A stretch of 64,000 bases of DNA from Rhypophila decipiens (lineage: Eukaryota; Ascomycota; Sordariomycetes; Sordariales; Naviculisporaceae). Shown in pieces: positions 12,149 through 23,245 of this stretch (within the stretch, counting starts at the first letter, position 1; each line of letters begins with the position of its first letter). The notes under the pieces are model-generated. The model was not told where the DNA came from. It saw only the letters and a program-made list of their open reading frames with translations, and searched no databases. A program made the position numbers and the translations under genes. The stretch lies in contig MU858048.1 of assembly GCA_033297075.1 (NCBI GenBank), positions 496,001-560,000 on the forward strand. The letters run 5' to 3'.

Positions 12149-13084
12149 TCAACACACCCACCCAGTCAATCTCTTCCTCTCAAGCTCATCCGCACACCGG
12201 TAGCCCCCTAGCATGAACACCCTGTCACCGTTTTCACATGGCATGCCCTCAGTCTCATCCTTGCTCGTCCTTCTCTCCTCATCAGTCTCCCAAGCATCAC
12301 CTTCCATCTCGTCCTCATCGTCACCCTCAACCTCTCTCATCATGCGCCCCTCCAACCACTGAACATACCTCTCAAACCCAAGCACACTTCCCAGAATCCT
12401 CGCCTTCCTAACACCCCTGACGCCTTCAAACCGCCTCAGGACATCGACCCCGACCCCTCCAATAAACATTGCCCGATAGACATAGATGGTCAATTCTTCG
12501 GCGCCAGAAAATGCCCGCCTGACATCATCGCTTGGCCAGGGCGGGAATCCACAGTCCAGACGGACCCGGATCCTCCACCGACGGATCAGATGGATATTTG
12601 GGTTCGGTCTGGGGCTCAGGATGGAAGGGGACACCGAGACCGGTGTGATGAGATGGGGCCGGGACCGGGTGGGCGGAAGAGGTAAGAATAGATGTGGTGA
12701 GATGGTCAAGTTGGATTCGTGGGCTAGAAAGATGTTTTGCGCGTAGAGGGTCGGCAGTGCTTCGTGGTATATTTGGCGGCACGTTGAGAGAATGGAGGGG
12801 TGCAGAAGGGGGCTCGTTGGGTCGATGAAGGAATGGATTGGCGTGTTTGTTGATGTCGTTGTTATTAGGCTCGGGGTCTTTCTGATGGGGTCATTTGCTG
12901 TTGCTGGTGGTAGACTTGGAGGTTTGGCAACTTTGTAGCTGATACTTGATCGGACCTGAGGAGGCTGAAGATGGAGGACGAGAAGGTAGTTGTAGATTTC
13001 TAGGCGGATCTCAACCGGGATGGCGTTGAGAAGGTGGCATACTTCCAATGAAGCCTTTTTCCCTTCTTGACATATATCAACCAT
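12149..13084 (-). CDS. F-box-like / DUF7730-type fungal protein
   Basis: A single exon encodes 311 residues. Residues 17-37 (HLLNAIPVEIRLEIYNYLL) match the F-box-like opening common to a large fungal family of unknown function (DUF7730/2EXR type). A second family block, ILSTCRQIYHEALPTLYAQN, lies near 98-118, followed later by a region with ELTIYVY. The C-terminal third is acidic (GDDEDEMEGDAWETDEE). F-box-like segments often recruit SCF ubiquitin ligases, but no substrate can be named. The repeat element at 11745-12147 ends one base beyond the stop codon, so the 3' untranslated region must lie inside that element. The gene upstream, cystinosin-like, is divergent with about 1.1 kb between. 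Confidence 0.75.
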   Translation of the reverse strand: MVDICQEGKKASLEVCHLLNAIPVEIRLEIYNYLLVLHLQPPQVRSSISYKVAKPPSLPPATANDPIRKTPSLITTTSTNTPIHSFIDPTSPLLHPSILSTCRQIYHEALPTLYAQNIFLAHESNLTISPHLFLPLPPTRSRPHLITPVSVSPSILSPRPNPNIHLIRRWRIRVRLDCGFPPWPSDDVRRAFSGAEELTIYVYRAMFIGGVGVDVLRRFEGVRGVRKARILGSVLGFERYVQWLEGRMMREVEGDDEDEMEGDAWETDEERRTSKDETEGMPCENGDRVFMLGGYRCADELERKRLTGWVC

Positions 13085-14200
13085 ATTGTGACAACTAGTC
13101 GCTCGTCAGGCCTTGCTTTTTCGTATATCTTGTGTCCGCTGGTTTGGATACGTCCTCGAAGACGAGAGTGTGAAACTTCGGGTATTTTGTAGACTTGCAG
13201 CCCAACGGGATCCTGAATGTCCCTTATAGTCACGATGATATCAGTATCACCTCCATATTTCGTATCTCGTGATTGGGAAGTGGAAAAAAGTACGGATCCG
13301 GCACGGTCAAGCAGAAGAACAAAGACGGCCGCCGACACCGACAACAGGCTGTGCCTTCTTCAAAAACCTCACATTATGACCGCTACCCAGCAAGCCAGTC
13401 AGGCACAAAGGCCTGGCAGCCAAATCATGGGACCCCAAAATGGGCATCTGGATGGTGGGATCCATGATTTCATTTCACACCCTGTTCTGGCTTGGTGTCG
13501 CGGCTGCTGATTCGCTCGATCGAAGCGAACCTTGCAGAAGTGGTCCGAGCCTGATAAGGGATTCGTGACGTCGAGCCCATCCGGGAAAGTGCGATCTGAT
13601 GTATTCAAGTCTTCCGGGCTTGAGTGGAATACGGTTTTGGGATGAACATCGGCATCGTGCCCGGGATGACGGAAGGGTGGAGCGTATATCGGAAACCCGG
13701 ACTGAAACCCCCGGACCACCGTAATGAACGTCAAAAGACTTGGCGTTACACCTGAGGCGCGAATGAGAATTTATCACTGGGTAGGAAGGTTCATATGATG
13801 TGGGCAAATTCGTAAGGGGAATAGGACTGGCTTTCGAAAAAGAATGGCGTAGAGCACGCAATAATTGCTGAGCTCAATAAATCGCGGCGTGACACGGGGT
13901 TCACACCGGAGTTACCAGCTGGTTTCATGGTCATGAAGGATTTCATTCATAGTGTTCGGTCACGGTGTTTAGGGCATTCATGTCATTAGCTCATTCCGCG
14001 ACTCGGGTGCCAAGACCATTCCTTCCGCGATTCAGGGCGGTATTTCCTCATTCATCCCCCTGCTCATTTCTCATCTTCAGCTTCGTTCCATTCTCTCCGT
14101 CCTCGTCAATCAACCAAAACCAAACCCAGCCTTTGCGCAAGCCCAAAAGCGCTTTCAACATTGTAGTTTTATTCTCGCCATCGTTTGTACCATAGACACA
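13085..14200. other. Divergent intergenic region
   Basis: Promoter region shared by the minus-strand F-box-like gene and the plus-strand cystinosin-like gene. Overlapping short frames on both strands have no recognisable motif. Pyrimidine-rich sequence with CA-rich stretches precedes the plus-strand start codon at 14201, as is common in fungal promoters. Confidence 0.5.
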
Positions 14201-15112
14201 ATGTCGGACGGGTTCCTTTATTTCCTTTCGGGTTTGTTTGGCTGGGTGTATTTCATTTGCTGGTCGCTGTCATTTTATCCCCAGTCCATCTTGAATTATA
14301 CCCGGAAATCGACCTCGGGCTCTCATGTAGATTTTCCTTTCCTCAACTGTCTAGGTGAGTGAATACCCATGATCCCGCCAAGGATTTTATTCCTGAAATA
14401 CTGATGATGTCCTGTCGCAGGCTTCTTCGCCTACCTGGTGTCCAATATGGCCTTTTACTACTCGCCTTTGATCAGAGCACAATACGCGGCTCGGCACAAA
14501 GGGCTCACTCCCACAGTTCAGTTCAACGACATAACGTTTGCTGCCAACGGGCTTATCATGTCCTTCGTCGTCACCAGCCAGTATTTCTTCCCCAGGCAAT
14601 GGGGCTTCACTCCCAGTCTCGGCAACCGTCCCAGCCGCTTCATTTTGGGTATCTTTCTCGGCTGTATCCTCGGTGCCGGCATCATCATCTTTGTAGTTGC
14701 CGGGTCTCCGGACCGTGACAGCGTCACTGCCATCGACTCATGGGTTTGGCTTGACTCCATCTACGCCGTATCGTATGTCAAGCTCATTGTCACATTCATC
14801 AAATATACCCCCCAGGTCCTCTTCAACTACCGTAATAAATCCACTGTCGGCTGGAGCATCCATCAGATCCTCCTCGACTTCTCGGGGAGCTTCCTGAGCA
14901 TCGCCCAACAGGCGGTCGACAGCTATATTCAGCATGACTGGTCCGGCATCACGGGCAACCCCGTCAAGTTCTCACTTGGAAACATCTCGATTTTATACAA
15001 CGCCATCTTTCTCGTCCAGCACTTTATCCTGTACCGCGACGCCGAAAGCAAAGCCGAGGAGACCGATGCCTTGCTGGGCCCGGAGAGAGATTTGGAAGCC
15101 CGGACGGATTAA
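14201..15112 (+). CDS. Cystinosin-like PQ-loop lysosomal/vacuolar transporter
   Basis: Predicted seven-helix transporter of the cystinosin (Ers1) family, which exports cystine from the vacuole with protons. Exons 14201-14354 and 14421-15112 join across a 66-base intron to 281 residues. The first PQ loop is visible as SFYPQSILNYTRKST near residue 27, and the second as YTPQVLFNYRNKSTVGWSI in the second half. Between them are hydrophobic stretches (VSNMAFYYSPLI, GIFLGCILGAGIIIFVVAGSP). The segment ILLDFSGSFLSIAQQAVDSY follows the second PQ loop, in line with cystinosins. The C-terminus is short and acidic, with ETDALLGPE as a possible dileucine sorting signal (inference). The ATG was chosen because exon 1 begins the first helix directly. 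Confidence 0.9.
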
Positions 15113-15407
15113 GCAGACGTCGGGCTGCTCAGACAGGCACATATCCGTAGAATTTATATCAAGTCATCGGAATAGAATCAGCGTTTTGTTTTGTTTCGTT
15201 CTGCAAATAGAAGTCGCTCATTGATGCAAGTTCATAGCCCCTTTTCTTCATCCTCATCTTATGGATACCTACCTGGTACCTTCCTTTAGGCTTTCCCGGC
15301 CCGGCTCAGCCCTAATCCCCACAACAACACAACTTGAATCCACTTATAACACAAACATTCACCGCTCATCGACATCAATCAGGAATAAAGGTTCATATGG
15401 ATCTTAA

Positions 15408-15478
15408 GCGTCAGTGGTTTAGTGGTAAAATCCATCGTTGCCATCGATGGGCCCCGCGTTCGATTCGCGGCTGACGCA
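15408..15478 (+). tRNA. tRNA-Gly (anticodon GCC)
   Basis: A 71-base cloverleaf is visible. The acceptor stem GCGTCAG pairs with CTGACGC, followed by discriminator A. The anticodon stem CATCG/CGATG holds the loop TTGCCAT, giving anticodon GCC. The T arm contains GTTCGATTC. There is no intron and CCA is not encoded. T-rich sequence (CTTTTTCTTTTTTT) downstream can serve as the Pol III terminator. An identical copy lies on the minus strand at 53381-53451. Confidence 0.97.
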
Positions 15479-15686
15479 TTTCATCCTACTTCATGTCAAG
15501 AATCTTATGGTGTAGGTCTTTTTCTTTTTTTCCCCGAACACTCCAGTTATGAAGCTTGCTGCCAGTCCTCTCCTCCAGTCTGACTATGACGAAAGGCTGC
15601 ATCTGCTGAATAGATGAGAGCATGGGCGAACGAGAGTTTGTTTCAGGATCTTCTTGGTTTTGGCCTCATTGTCTTTTTGGAACTGC

Positions 15687-16128
15687 TCAAAACTCTGGAT
15701 CACAGCCCGTGGGTAATGTCATCCCTCGTTCGTTGGCGGTGCGGGATGCATCCGAGTCACGACTGAAGACGGCGTTGATTGCTGGCACGGCCGCGTCTAT
15801 CATCGGCCCTGATTTTGCTCACATTAATCACTTGTACTAAAAGCTTGTCCATTGCTAGATGTTGTTATTCTGGGTATTAAGCATTCTTACCAACTCCAGG
15901 GATCACATGAGTAACCATGCTGGCCAAGTTACCGATAGTATCGAGGACAGGCGAGTTTTTCTATGTACAAAAGATGCATCTGTCTTTAGTATATGCTCTA
16001 CTATTATGGTGTACTGGGGCATGTCTGTCTCATCACAAAAAACCTATCCACGGTCTAACTGAATAATCACTTACAACAAAATTGCCGACGCCGGACACGA
16101 CGTTCGCAATGGCATCGAAAATGCCCAT
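15687..16128 (-). CDS. Small three-exon gene, 81-residue protein of unknown function
   Basis: Three short exons on the minus strand join in frame: 16128-16075, 15960-15891 and 15808-15687. The introns (114 and 82 bases) begin GTAAGT and GTAAGA and end TAG and CAG. The start context CAAAAATGGG is favourable. The product begins MGIFDAIANVVSGVGNFV and continues with Gly/Val/Ala-rich amphipathic segments (DTIGNLASMVTHVIPGVG, then MIDAAVPAINAVF). It ends in a polar tail that stops after CDPEF. No catalytic motif is visible and there is no obvious signal peptide. Evidence is splice-site fit, an open frame through all junctions, and the recurring hydrophobic periodicity. I do not recognise a named family. 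A run of 12 C on this strand (16204-16193) lies about 65 bases upstream of the start. Confidence 0.6.
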
Positions 16129-17771
16129 TTTTGCCGTGGGATTTGTTATTGGGTTTCAAGAAGAAATAGAATGCTCAGTTGAGAGGAGACTAGGGGGGGG
16201 GGGGACGCCGTATGCCAGAAGCCAGACTGGAGAAAAGTTCGATACCAACAAGAATTTCTTTTTGACAAGGCAGGTCTCTCGCAAGTCTGGCTGGTCATGC
16301 CATTTATTATAGACATTTCTGGTAGATTTAGCACCAGACAGAGCTCAATGGTAAGTCCGTCACGCGGAGTGGGGTCATTCAGAGCAGTTTTTCGAGCCGC
16401 CTGCTCCTGACTATAAGTGTTGCATTCACTCGCCGCGAATCACATTGGTCTCGTGCGTTTGCCGGGATAACTTATGCCAGTGTGGCTGCTATTGCATTAT
16501 TGTTTTGGTGCATAGAGAAAAACATGGGTTATCCAGAAGAGTTTTCGTTACTGGCTTGTGGGCATTTGCCAAGAGAAACGAGGCGAGCTGAAGGACGAGC
16601 TGAGCGCAATGCATCAATTTATCTGCTTCTAGAATATGAACAGATACGGGGTAATGCGTGTAATCTACAAAGATAAGAGAATCTAGAACGGGCCCGCTCT
16701 TAATCTCTCTCGTTTATTTACTAATATGCGTAGGTACCAGGTACTCTCCTATCCTTCTTTTGTGTTTGTGTACAGACCATCTATTCACCTTTCTCTAATC
16801 CACCATTCTCTTTTCGTTATATGACAAGACAGTCTACCGGCAAGGTCCGATCTATCTTCTGCCCCTCTCTATATCTATATAGACTGCGGCTCTAGGTCCT
16901 ATCAGTCTTCTTTCTGCTTTCCTAAGAAATGTGGAAGAAGAACATACACCTCAGATGAGAAAGGGAGGAAAGAAAGAAATGAGGAAGAACAAAAGCAGCC
17001 ACTAAACGAACAGTCTGCAGATTTGTATAGTAACAAGATGTTCATCTTTATCGAATAGAATAAGGAAGGGAACTGTTGTGCAATCAAGTAATATGCTACC
17101 GTAACTCCATAAATGAGACTTCAACAAAGGAGATATGTTGGACAAATGAAATAAGTATAATATGAAATTCTGAATAAACAAGGAGGTAGCCGCCGGGAGT
17201 GATAAAGGCCCTCGGAGAAGGCTTCGGTGGTGGTGTCCATTGTGTTGTGTTGTGAATGTGCTGGGTTCGGTAAGTTTTTGAATGGTTGGGGAGGGTGTGG
17301 GACGAGACGCAAATCTGATGAGGTATGTGGCGATATGCTCAGAAGGTAAAGGTGACCAAGTCCATTGAGATCCCAACGTCTTCTCAAGTGGAATACTGAA
17401 TCCCGTCTCTTCCGAATACAATGGCCAAAAACCCCAACTGAAAAGAAGGCAACATGTATCCTCAATCAATTGAAATGCATCGCAAAATCAAACCCGCCAA
17501 CCATCCAAAAGTAAACAAAACAAGAAGCAAGCCAGCCCGTTTATACACAAACACACATAACAGATCGTACCATACCTATTAACCGAGCCACAACCGCAGT
17601 GGGCCGAGAAATACCCATCCATCCAGCTGATCATCCCTCCGACCGAAACTCGGCAAGGAACTCTTTTCTTTTCCTTCCGTTGTATTATTTTCCCCTCCAA
17701 GGTATCAATCATCATTCAAAAGCCAAGCTCTTTTCGCACCCACGCCCATATTATTCATATTCTCATGACCC
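16129..17771. other. Intergenic region with G12 homopolymer
   Basis: No gene is supported. It contains a run of 12 G (16193-16204), probably close to the 5' end of the small minus-strand gene, and the 3' flank of AGC1. Short frames on both strands have no recognisable features. Confidence 0.5.
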
Positions 17772-20042
17772 CTATGCCTTCCCAGCGGAAGCAGCACCGG
17801 CACCACCGCCCATCCAAGCAGGCATGGCCTTCCACCCGGCCTCTCCAGCGCCCATCTTCGGCCTTCCAAAGTCCTGATCTAGATCCAGCAAGATCTTCAA
17901 CGCGTTCCTCGACCTCGCAAACGGACTATTGTCCGCCTTCTCCCTGAGGGCCACCGTTTGCGAGGCCAATTGCTGTTCAGCCTTGCCGCCAGGGTAGGGC
18001 ATCAAGGTCTGGAGGACCTCGTACGCCGCGAGGGTGAAACCGAATTGGGGCGACGAGCGCATGATACGTGCCGGCCCGCCCTTGAAGAAGGCCCTGAAGC
18101 CTTCCTCTTTCCAAATGGTCTGGGCGCAGTGCCGGAGACCGGTATACGTGGTGTCGCCCTTGCGGGCCTCGACTTGGAGACGGGTCTTGATGACGTCGCA
18201 AGGTGTGGTCAGGTATGCGGCGGGCATACCGGCAATCGCACCGGCTGTGAGGAGCTGCAATACGCCGAGCTTCTTGGTGGAGGACTCGCCGAAGAGGTCC
18301 TTCTTCAGATGCGAGTAGGTCGGGAAATAGATGGCCGAGAAAGGGACGTCGCGGAGCAGGCAGGCCGAGGCGCCCTTGTACAGGCCGACGAGACCAAGAT
18401 TGCGCACGATCCACATGGCTGAGCGCTTTGGTGCGCCCTCCACGCTCTTGGCTACCTCGCCTTGGACCTGCAGCCGGATCTTGACGATCTCCAAGGGGTT
18501 GGTGAAGACCTGATTGATCGGGCCGAATGGTCAGTAACTACCTTTGCTGAGGCGACAGGAAAAAAAGGAACAAAAAGAAGGGGGCAAACATACGACTTGG
18601 CAAGCACCAGCGGTACCACCAGCAATCAGCTCGTGGCTGTACTTGATATTGCCCTGCTTGTCACTAAACCACCCACGGACGAGATCGTTGACAGTGAGCT
18701 TGATGGCCTTCTCGGGCGCCACACCAACGAGCTGCGGGAGCACACCCGAGTACAGACCCTTGAAGCCCTCGTTCCTGATCACCTTCTTAAAGCAGTCGAT
18801 CGAGTTGGAGTACAGTTTCGCTCCGGGCCCGGCGCCGCGCTGGTTCTGCATCCTGGTCTTGACGAGATCAATTGGGTACACCATGAAGGCACCAAAAGCA
18901 CCGGCCAAACTGCCCAATCCGAAGTTGTAAGCGGACTCGAGACCCTGCGAGACGAATCCTCCGCTTGCGATCGGTTTAGTAAGGCTGAACCCTGAGTCAT
19001 CTCCGCGATGCCTCCATGCCGAATCGAGAACCTTTGCAAAATCGCCGAGGCCAAGACGGCCAGATGGCTCGCCGAGGCTGGCAAAGTGGAAGAGAATATC
19101 AGCTTCCATGGGTGTGAACAGAGAGAACCGTGTGACCTTTGCCGCTTGTTTGAGGAACTCGGCTCTTGTGATCTTGCCATCTGCGCTCTTTGCGCAAGCG
19201 CGGCGCAGGATGAATTCTACCAGGTCCATCTCCTTGATCATGTTCTGGAAGGCGCGAACATTCGCATACGAGACCTTGCTGCCCTGCGAGATGTTGCACA
19301 GGGTGTGTAGGTTCTCCAGCAGGTGGTCAGAAAGCTTGTGCCTAGAGGTTTCCTTGATGATGCGCTCAAAGTCTTCGGGTTCGATATATCCATCGCCGTC
19401 CTTGTCGAACAGCTGGAACGCTTGCCGGATCCTCTCTCCCTGTAGGCCCCGCAGCATCTGAGAGAACTGCTGGTAGTCCATGGTGTGCCTCTTGTTCTTG
19501 CTGCCGATGTACAGCTTCGCCCACTCGCAGTCCCAGTCGAAAGGTATGCTCTCCGGGCCCTTGTTGAGCTCGTAGAGTTTCTGGAAGTCGTCATACTTGA
19601 CTTGGCCCAGGCGCTCGACGTCGAACAGGCGAAATGCGATCTCGTACTCGGCGTCGGGTTTCGCTAAAAGGTTCTCAAAGAAGGCCCAGTCGGCCAGTGT
19701 GACCTTCCCCTTGTTTTTCCTGTCGGCGACGTGGAAGAGTATCGAGTACTGCTCCCGTTGGATCTTGTGCTGTTTGTCGGGGAACAGATGTTAGCGAACC
19801 GATTTCCGGTCCGTCGGGTCATGCCCAACTCAGAAGGCAAACATGCGACAGCTTACATAGTCCTCAGCGGGCGGCGCGATGGCATTGATGAACTCTTCCC
19901 GGCCGAGAATGAGCTCGCCCGTCTCGGGATCCTTGACGGCATGGCTGTTGAACCGTGTCTTGGTCTGGAGCGAGAACTCGGTGGGCTCGGCAGGCTCCTG
20001 GGACCCCAGAAGGGTCCCTTTGACCGCTTCCTTGACAGTCAT
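17772..20042 (-). CDS. AGC1: Mitochondrial aspartate/glutamate carrier with EF-hands (Aralar/citrin type)
   Basis: Inner-membrane antiporter exchanging aspartate for glutamate plus a proton, supporting the malate-aspartate shuttle. Exons 20042-19857, 19769-18594 and 18509-17772 join in phase to 699 residues, the expected size for this class. The N-terminal half is an EF-hand regulatory domain; one canonical loop, [13 protein letters not shown], lies near residue 184, while other hands are degenerate. The carrier domain (about 345-640) has the three signature repeats YPIDLVKTR (near 360), NPLEIVKIR and TPCDVIKTR, each fitting PX[DE]XX[KR]. The C-terminal 60 residues include a Gly/Ala-rich end ([12 protein letters not shown]). 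The start was set at the ATG opening exon 1, whose frame runs to the donor without a stop. Yeast Agc1 carries its own N-terminal extension; the EF-hand form is typical of filamentous fungi and animals. Confidence 0.95.
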
Positions 20043-21750
20043 TGTAATCTACCACTCCGGCGCAAAACCTCCTCGAAGCCAATTAGGGCCCTCGTGGTGG
20101 AGGAAAGAAACCCAGATCCCACGTGAAATTGAAGGAACCCTAATAACCACGTGCCCGACGACTTTGATGCGCTTTCGATCCCACCTGGTGTGTTTGCCGT
20201 TTGGGAGGTTCTTTGCGAAAGCAGAAGAAAAAAGTGTCAACACGGTTGTTGTTTGTATGTGCGCAACGTCTGACCGTTTTCCGGTTCCTCCGTTGGCTGC
20301 TGATGGGATTGGAGATGAACGCACTACCTTATCGTTGCCGACTAAGTGGATCTGGGGAAAATCGGCTTCTTTAACAAGTGAGTCAATTGGCCTCACAAAA
20401 ATCGGGGTGGTTGTTCTCGACCGACCGCAATTGTGGGATTTTGCTTGCGACAGGGTATCTCGGGATCGGAAAGGGGTCGTCGCGTGGAGAATGATCGGAA
20501 GATCACGCGCGCTGAGAAAATGAATAACGATGCGACGAGCTAACGAATTTATGAGAGTTGTCTGCGTCCGTTGTTCTGGAGCGGTTAGCTTGTCAGTTTT
20601 TAGTGCCCTTGGTTTTAAAGTTGGCTGGAGGTTCAAAGTTTTCACTAACTTCACAACAGAACAGACGACACTTGACTTTAAATATGGGTTGCACTTACTT
20701 TAGTATGGATGAACCCTTTTACCCAAAGTAACGACCTATATTCTCCTGTCACCGTAAGGATTGATCCTCGTCGCGGGGTTGGTTATTCCTCTTCTCTTAT
20801 GCGGGATTTGGACGCCGAGATCGATGAGTGGATTTCGCCGGGGCTAGATTTTTTTCTCTCCTTTTTCAGAGCTCCAAAGGTACCTTGGTAGCTAACCACA
20901 GCAATAAAAAGATTGGAAGGAGACGGGACCCTTCAAAACCGCGGAGCTTGACTACGGGGAGAGGAGGAAAAAGGAAGAGGTTCTCGTCCAGTGGGAGAAG
21001 ACGTGTCATTTCCTTCTTTTCCCAGCGATCCGATTTTGACGGGCCGGTCATCAGCAAGAGACTTTTTTTTTTGACTCAATTGCGAATCGATCCCGCCTTG
21101 CCGCGCTTGGCTCCGGTTCCCGGCCGCTGGAGCTTTGAGCTGAAAATGGCCCGGCCAGCCAGCTGCCAGCCAATCCCAGGCCAACGGGAAAATCACTGGT
21201 GCGGCTGTTCCTAAATGTGGGGGTTGACCTTTGCGCCCATGTGACGTGGAGCTGGGGGTAAGGCTAAAGCGTTACGTACGGGATGGTACTCCGTACATGC
21301 AACCCCTGAAAGTTTGTTAGATCGGTTCTTCCGACAGGGGTTTACAACAGCAATGTAAAAACCTCTCTAGCAACGCTTTTTTCAAGCGGAAAAAGAGACA
21401 ATATAAATAAAACTGTAGAGATTTCTCTATCAAGTCGTTTTTCAGCTCGAAATTGGTTGGTTTACTGAAAGTTGTCAATGTCGTGAAGTCTCGCGCTAAC
21501 CAACTTTCAGGGGTTGGATTGATGTACCAGTAGCAATTTACCCGGTAGTACACGTGTACGGGGTACACTTGCAATGTCCAGTCACTGCTTTCAGTCTCTG
21601 ACACCAAAATTCACATTTAAGTGGGGCCACCCTGTAGCCCGTAAGGAACCTAGCTCATTTGTCTTTGTCAGCTAACATATAATGGTAACCTCGCTTCTGA
21701 TTATCATGAGCCTCATCTCATAAGATTTCAAATGAACCATCATTACCATT
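20043..21750. other. Intergenic region with a MITE-like element
   Basis: It contains the AGC1 promoter and then repeat-like sequence. Apart from the inverted-repeat element at 21300-21516, I see no supported feature. Several medium open frames overlap on opposite strands and show no motif. Confidence 0.5.
21300..21516. mobile_element. MITE-like element with about 21-base terminal inverted repeats
   Basis: The left end CAACCCCTGAAAGTTTGTTA at 21300 is matched by the inverted right end ending at 21516, where the same 21-base block appears with one mismatch (G for T). The interior is AT-rich and contains smaller hairpins, such as CGCTTTTTTCAAGCG. There is no open frame for a transposase. I could not find a clear target-site duplication, so the exact boundaries are uncertain. 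Confidence 0.6.
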
Positions 21751-22567
21751 ATGGGAGATACGACCGGACTAGTCGTCGAGTTCAAAAAGAGACAGAGAAA
21801 AGTTCGATCAATCAAGCGACGCGAGACGCCAAGTGGGGGGCAAATCCGACTGTTCGGCATCTAGTGACGAGGTTCGCCGGCCTCATCGAGACAAGAAATC
21901 CAAGACGGAAACTGGTGGTAGTAAAGCTCCATCTTCCAGTGAAGCATTACCCGCTACAACATTTGCGGCTGACCGCTCGGCCGCCTTGTCCCGCGATGAT
22001 TTCGTCACAGCCCCAGCAAGGTCTGTCGGACCTGCGAGGGTAGCAAGCAATGTTCGCACAACCGTGGTCACTGATTACTCCGCCGATGTTTGCAAAGACG
22101 TAAGTTCAGCCCATGAATACAGCTGGGTTTGGAAAAACCAAAGGCTAACTATCATCTAGTACAAACAAACAGGTTTCTGCGGATTCGGTGACAACTGCAA
22201 ATTCCTTCACAGCAGGGAGGACTATAAACAAGGATGGCAGCTCGACCGGGAGTGGGAGAGTGTCACCAAGGGCAGGCAGAACCTAGGAGGAACCACAGTC
22301 GCCCACGCTGACCGGCGTAGCCGCGCCGTGGATGAGAACGACGAGCCTGCCGATGATAGTCCCCTAGCATGTGCAATATGTGGGGAGACCTGTAGGTTAC
22401 CCGTTGTGACGCGATGCGGGCACTGCTTCTGCGAATCTTGCGCTTTGAGAAGGTATTGAAAGGATCCAAATTGTGCGGTGTGTGGGGCTGCGACGAATGG
22501 TTTATTCAACTCGTCCAAACATCTGGAGCGGAAACATGAACAGAAAGGCGACAGGAGCGCAGAGTGA
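21751..22567 (+). pseudogene. CWC24-like pre-mRNA splicing factor (CCCH + RING), disabled copy
   Basis: Homologous to Cwc24/RNF113, a spliceosome protein with one CCCH zinc finger and one RING finger. Exon 1 is 21751-22099 and exon 2 is 22160-22567, with GTAAGT and TAG splice sites. The start encodes VVEFKKRQRK, typical of the family N-terminus. The frame then shifts by one base at a run of six G (21835-21840); the downstream frame continues SDCSASSDEVRRPHR. The CCCH finger is intact across the splice junction: Cys, then KQTGFC, then GDNCKFLH. The RING is CAIC, then RCGHCFCESC, then CAVC. A TGA at 22457-22459 interrupts it between CALRRY and KDPNCAVC, where family members have a basic residue. 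Two independent lesions suggest a decaying copy; sequencing error or recoding is the alternative. Confidence 0.75.
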
Positions 22568-22591
22568 CACCAGCAACATCGACGAAGGACT

Positions 22592-23245
22592 TCACCCCCG
22601 TATTCGCCAGCAGCTGGGCGGACAAGTCCGAAGTCGTTCACCGCCCGCTGTAATCGGTCCTCGGACTTGTTCTTGTGGGCTGTCTGTAGGCCAGGGTCTC
22701 GCCGACAAAACTTCTCGAGCTTTCACCAGCACTCTCTTTGATCCTTCATAATTGGAAAGACGACTTGCCTCCCAAACTTTCTTCTGAAAGCCGTTCCTCC
22801 GATTCACCTTTGGTGCACTGATACGACTCTGGCTCACTGAATGAGGATTCTCAGCGATGGATGCATCTGCTTGTTGCCCAAGAATTGTTTCGAGCCAGTC
22901 GGTATCCCCGTCTTCAGTGTCGTCAAGGTATCGTCTCGGAATGTCGGGGCACTGTGGATCAGCGGGCGTGGTGACAACAAAATCCCGGATGTCGTGTTGA
23001 ATCTGTCTCGTAACGGCTGAAGCAACGGTGGATATGTCCGAAGAAGGTGGTCTCCGATATAGCCGAATGTGCAATCGTGCCGAGAGTTGGCCTGAGGGTA
23101 TTACAAGGTACCTCGCTGTCTGCTCGGAGGCTGAGGTCTCGAGTTGAACGAACGTTTCCCATTTTTGAGACAGCAGAGGATCGGTCGATTCCCATCTCGG
23201 AGATTGTGGTTGTCTTGGGTGATGAGACGTATCTCCTGTCTCCAT
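22592..23245 (-). CDS. Hypothetical protein, doubtful
   Basis: A 217-residue open frame starting with ATG, convergent with the CWC24-like pseudogene. It has segments that look protein-like (YLVIPSGQLSARLHIRLY, then TRQIQHDIRDFVV, then a run with DDTEDGDTDWLETILGQQ). No known domain is visible. A competing plus-strand frame at 23047-23436 overlaps it and lacks an ATG start at its beginning. Either could be spurious, and both may be debris in a region already holding a broken gene. Confidence 0.3.
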   Translation of the reverse strand: METGDTSHHPRQPQSPRWESTDPLLSQKWETFVQLETSASEQTARYLVIPSGQLSARLHIRLYRRPPSSDISTVASAVTRQIQHDIRDFVVTTPADPQCPDIPRRYLDDTEDGDTDWLETILGQQADASIAENPHSVSQSRISAPKVNRRNGFQKKVWEASRLSNYEGSKRVLVKAREVLSARPWPTDSPQEQVRGPITAGGERLRTCPPSCWRIRG

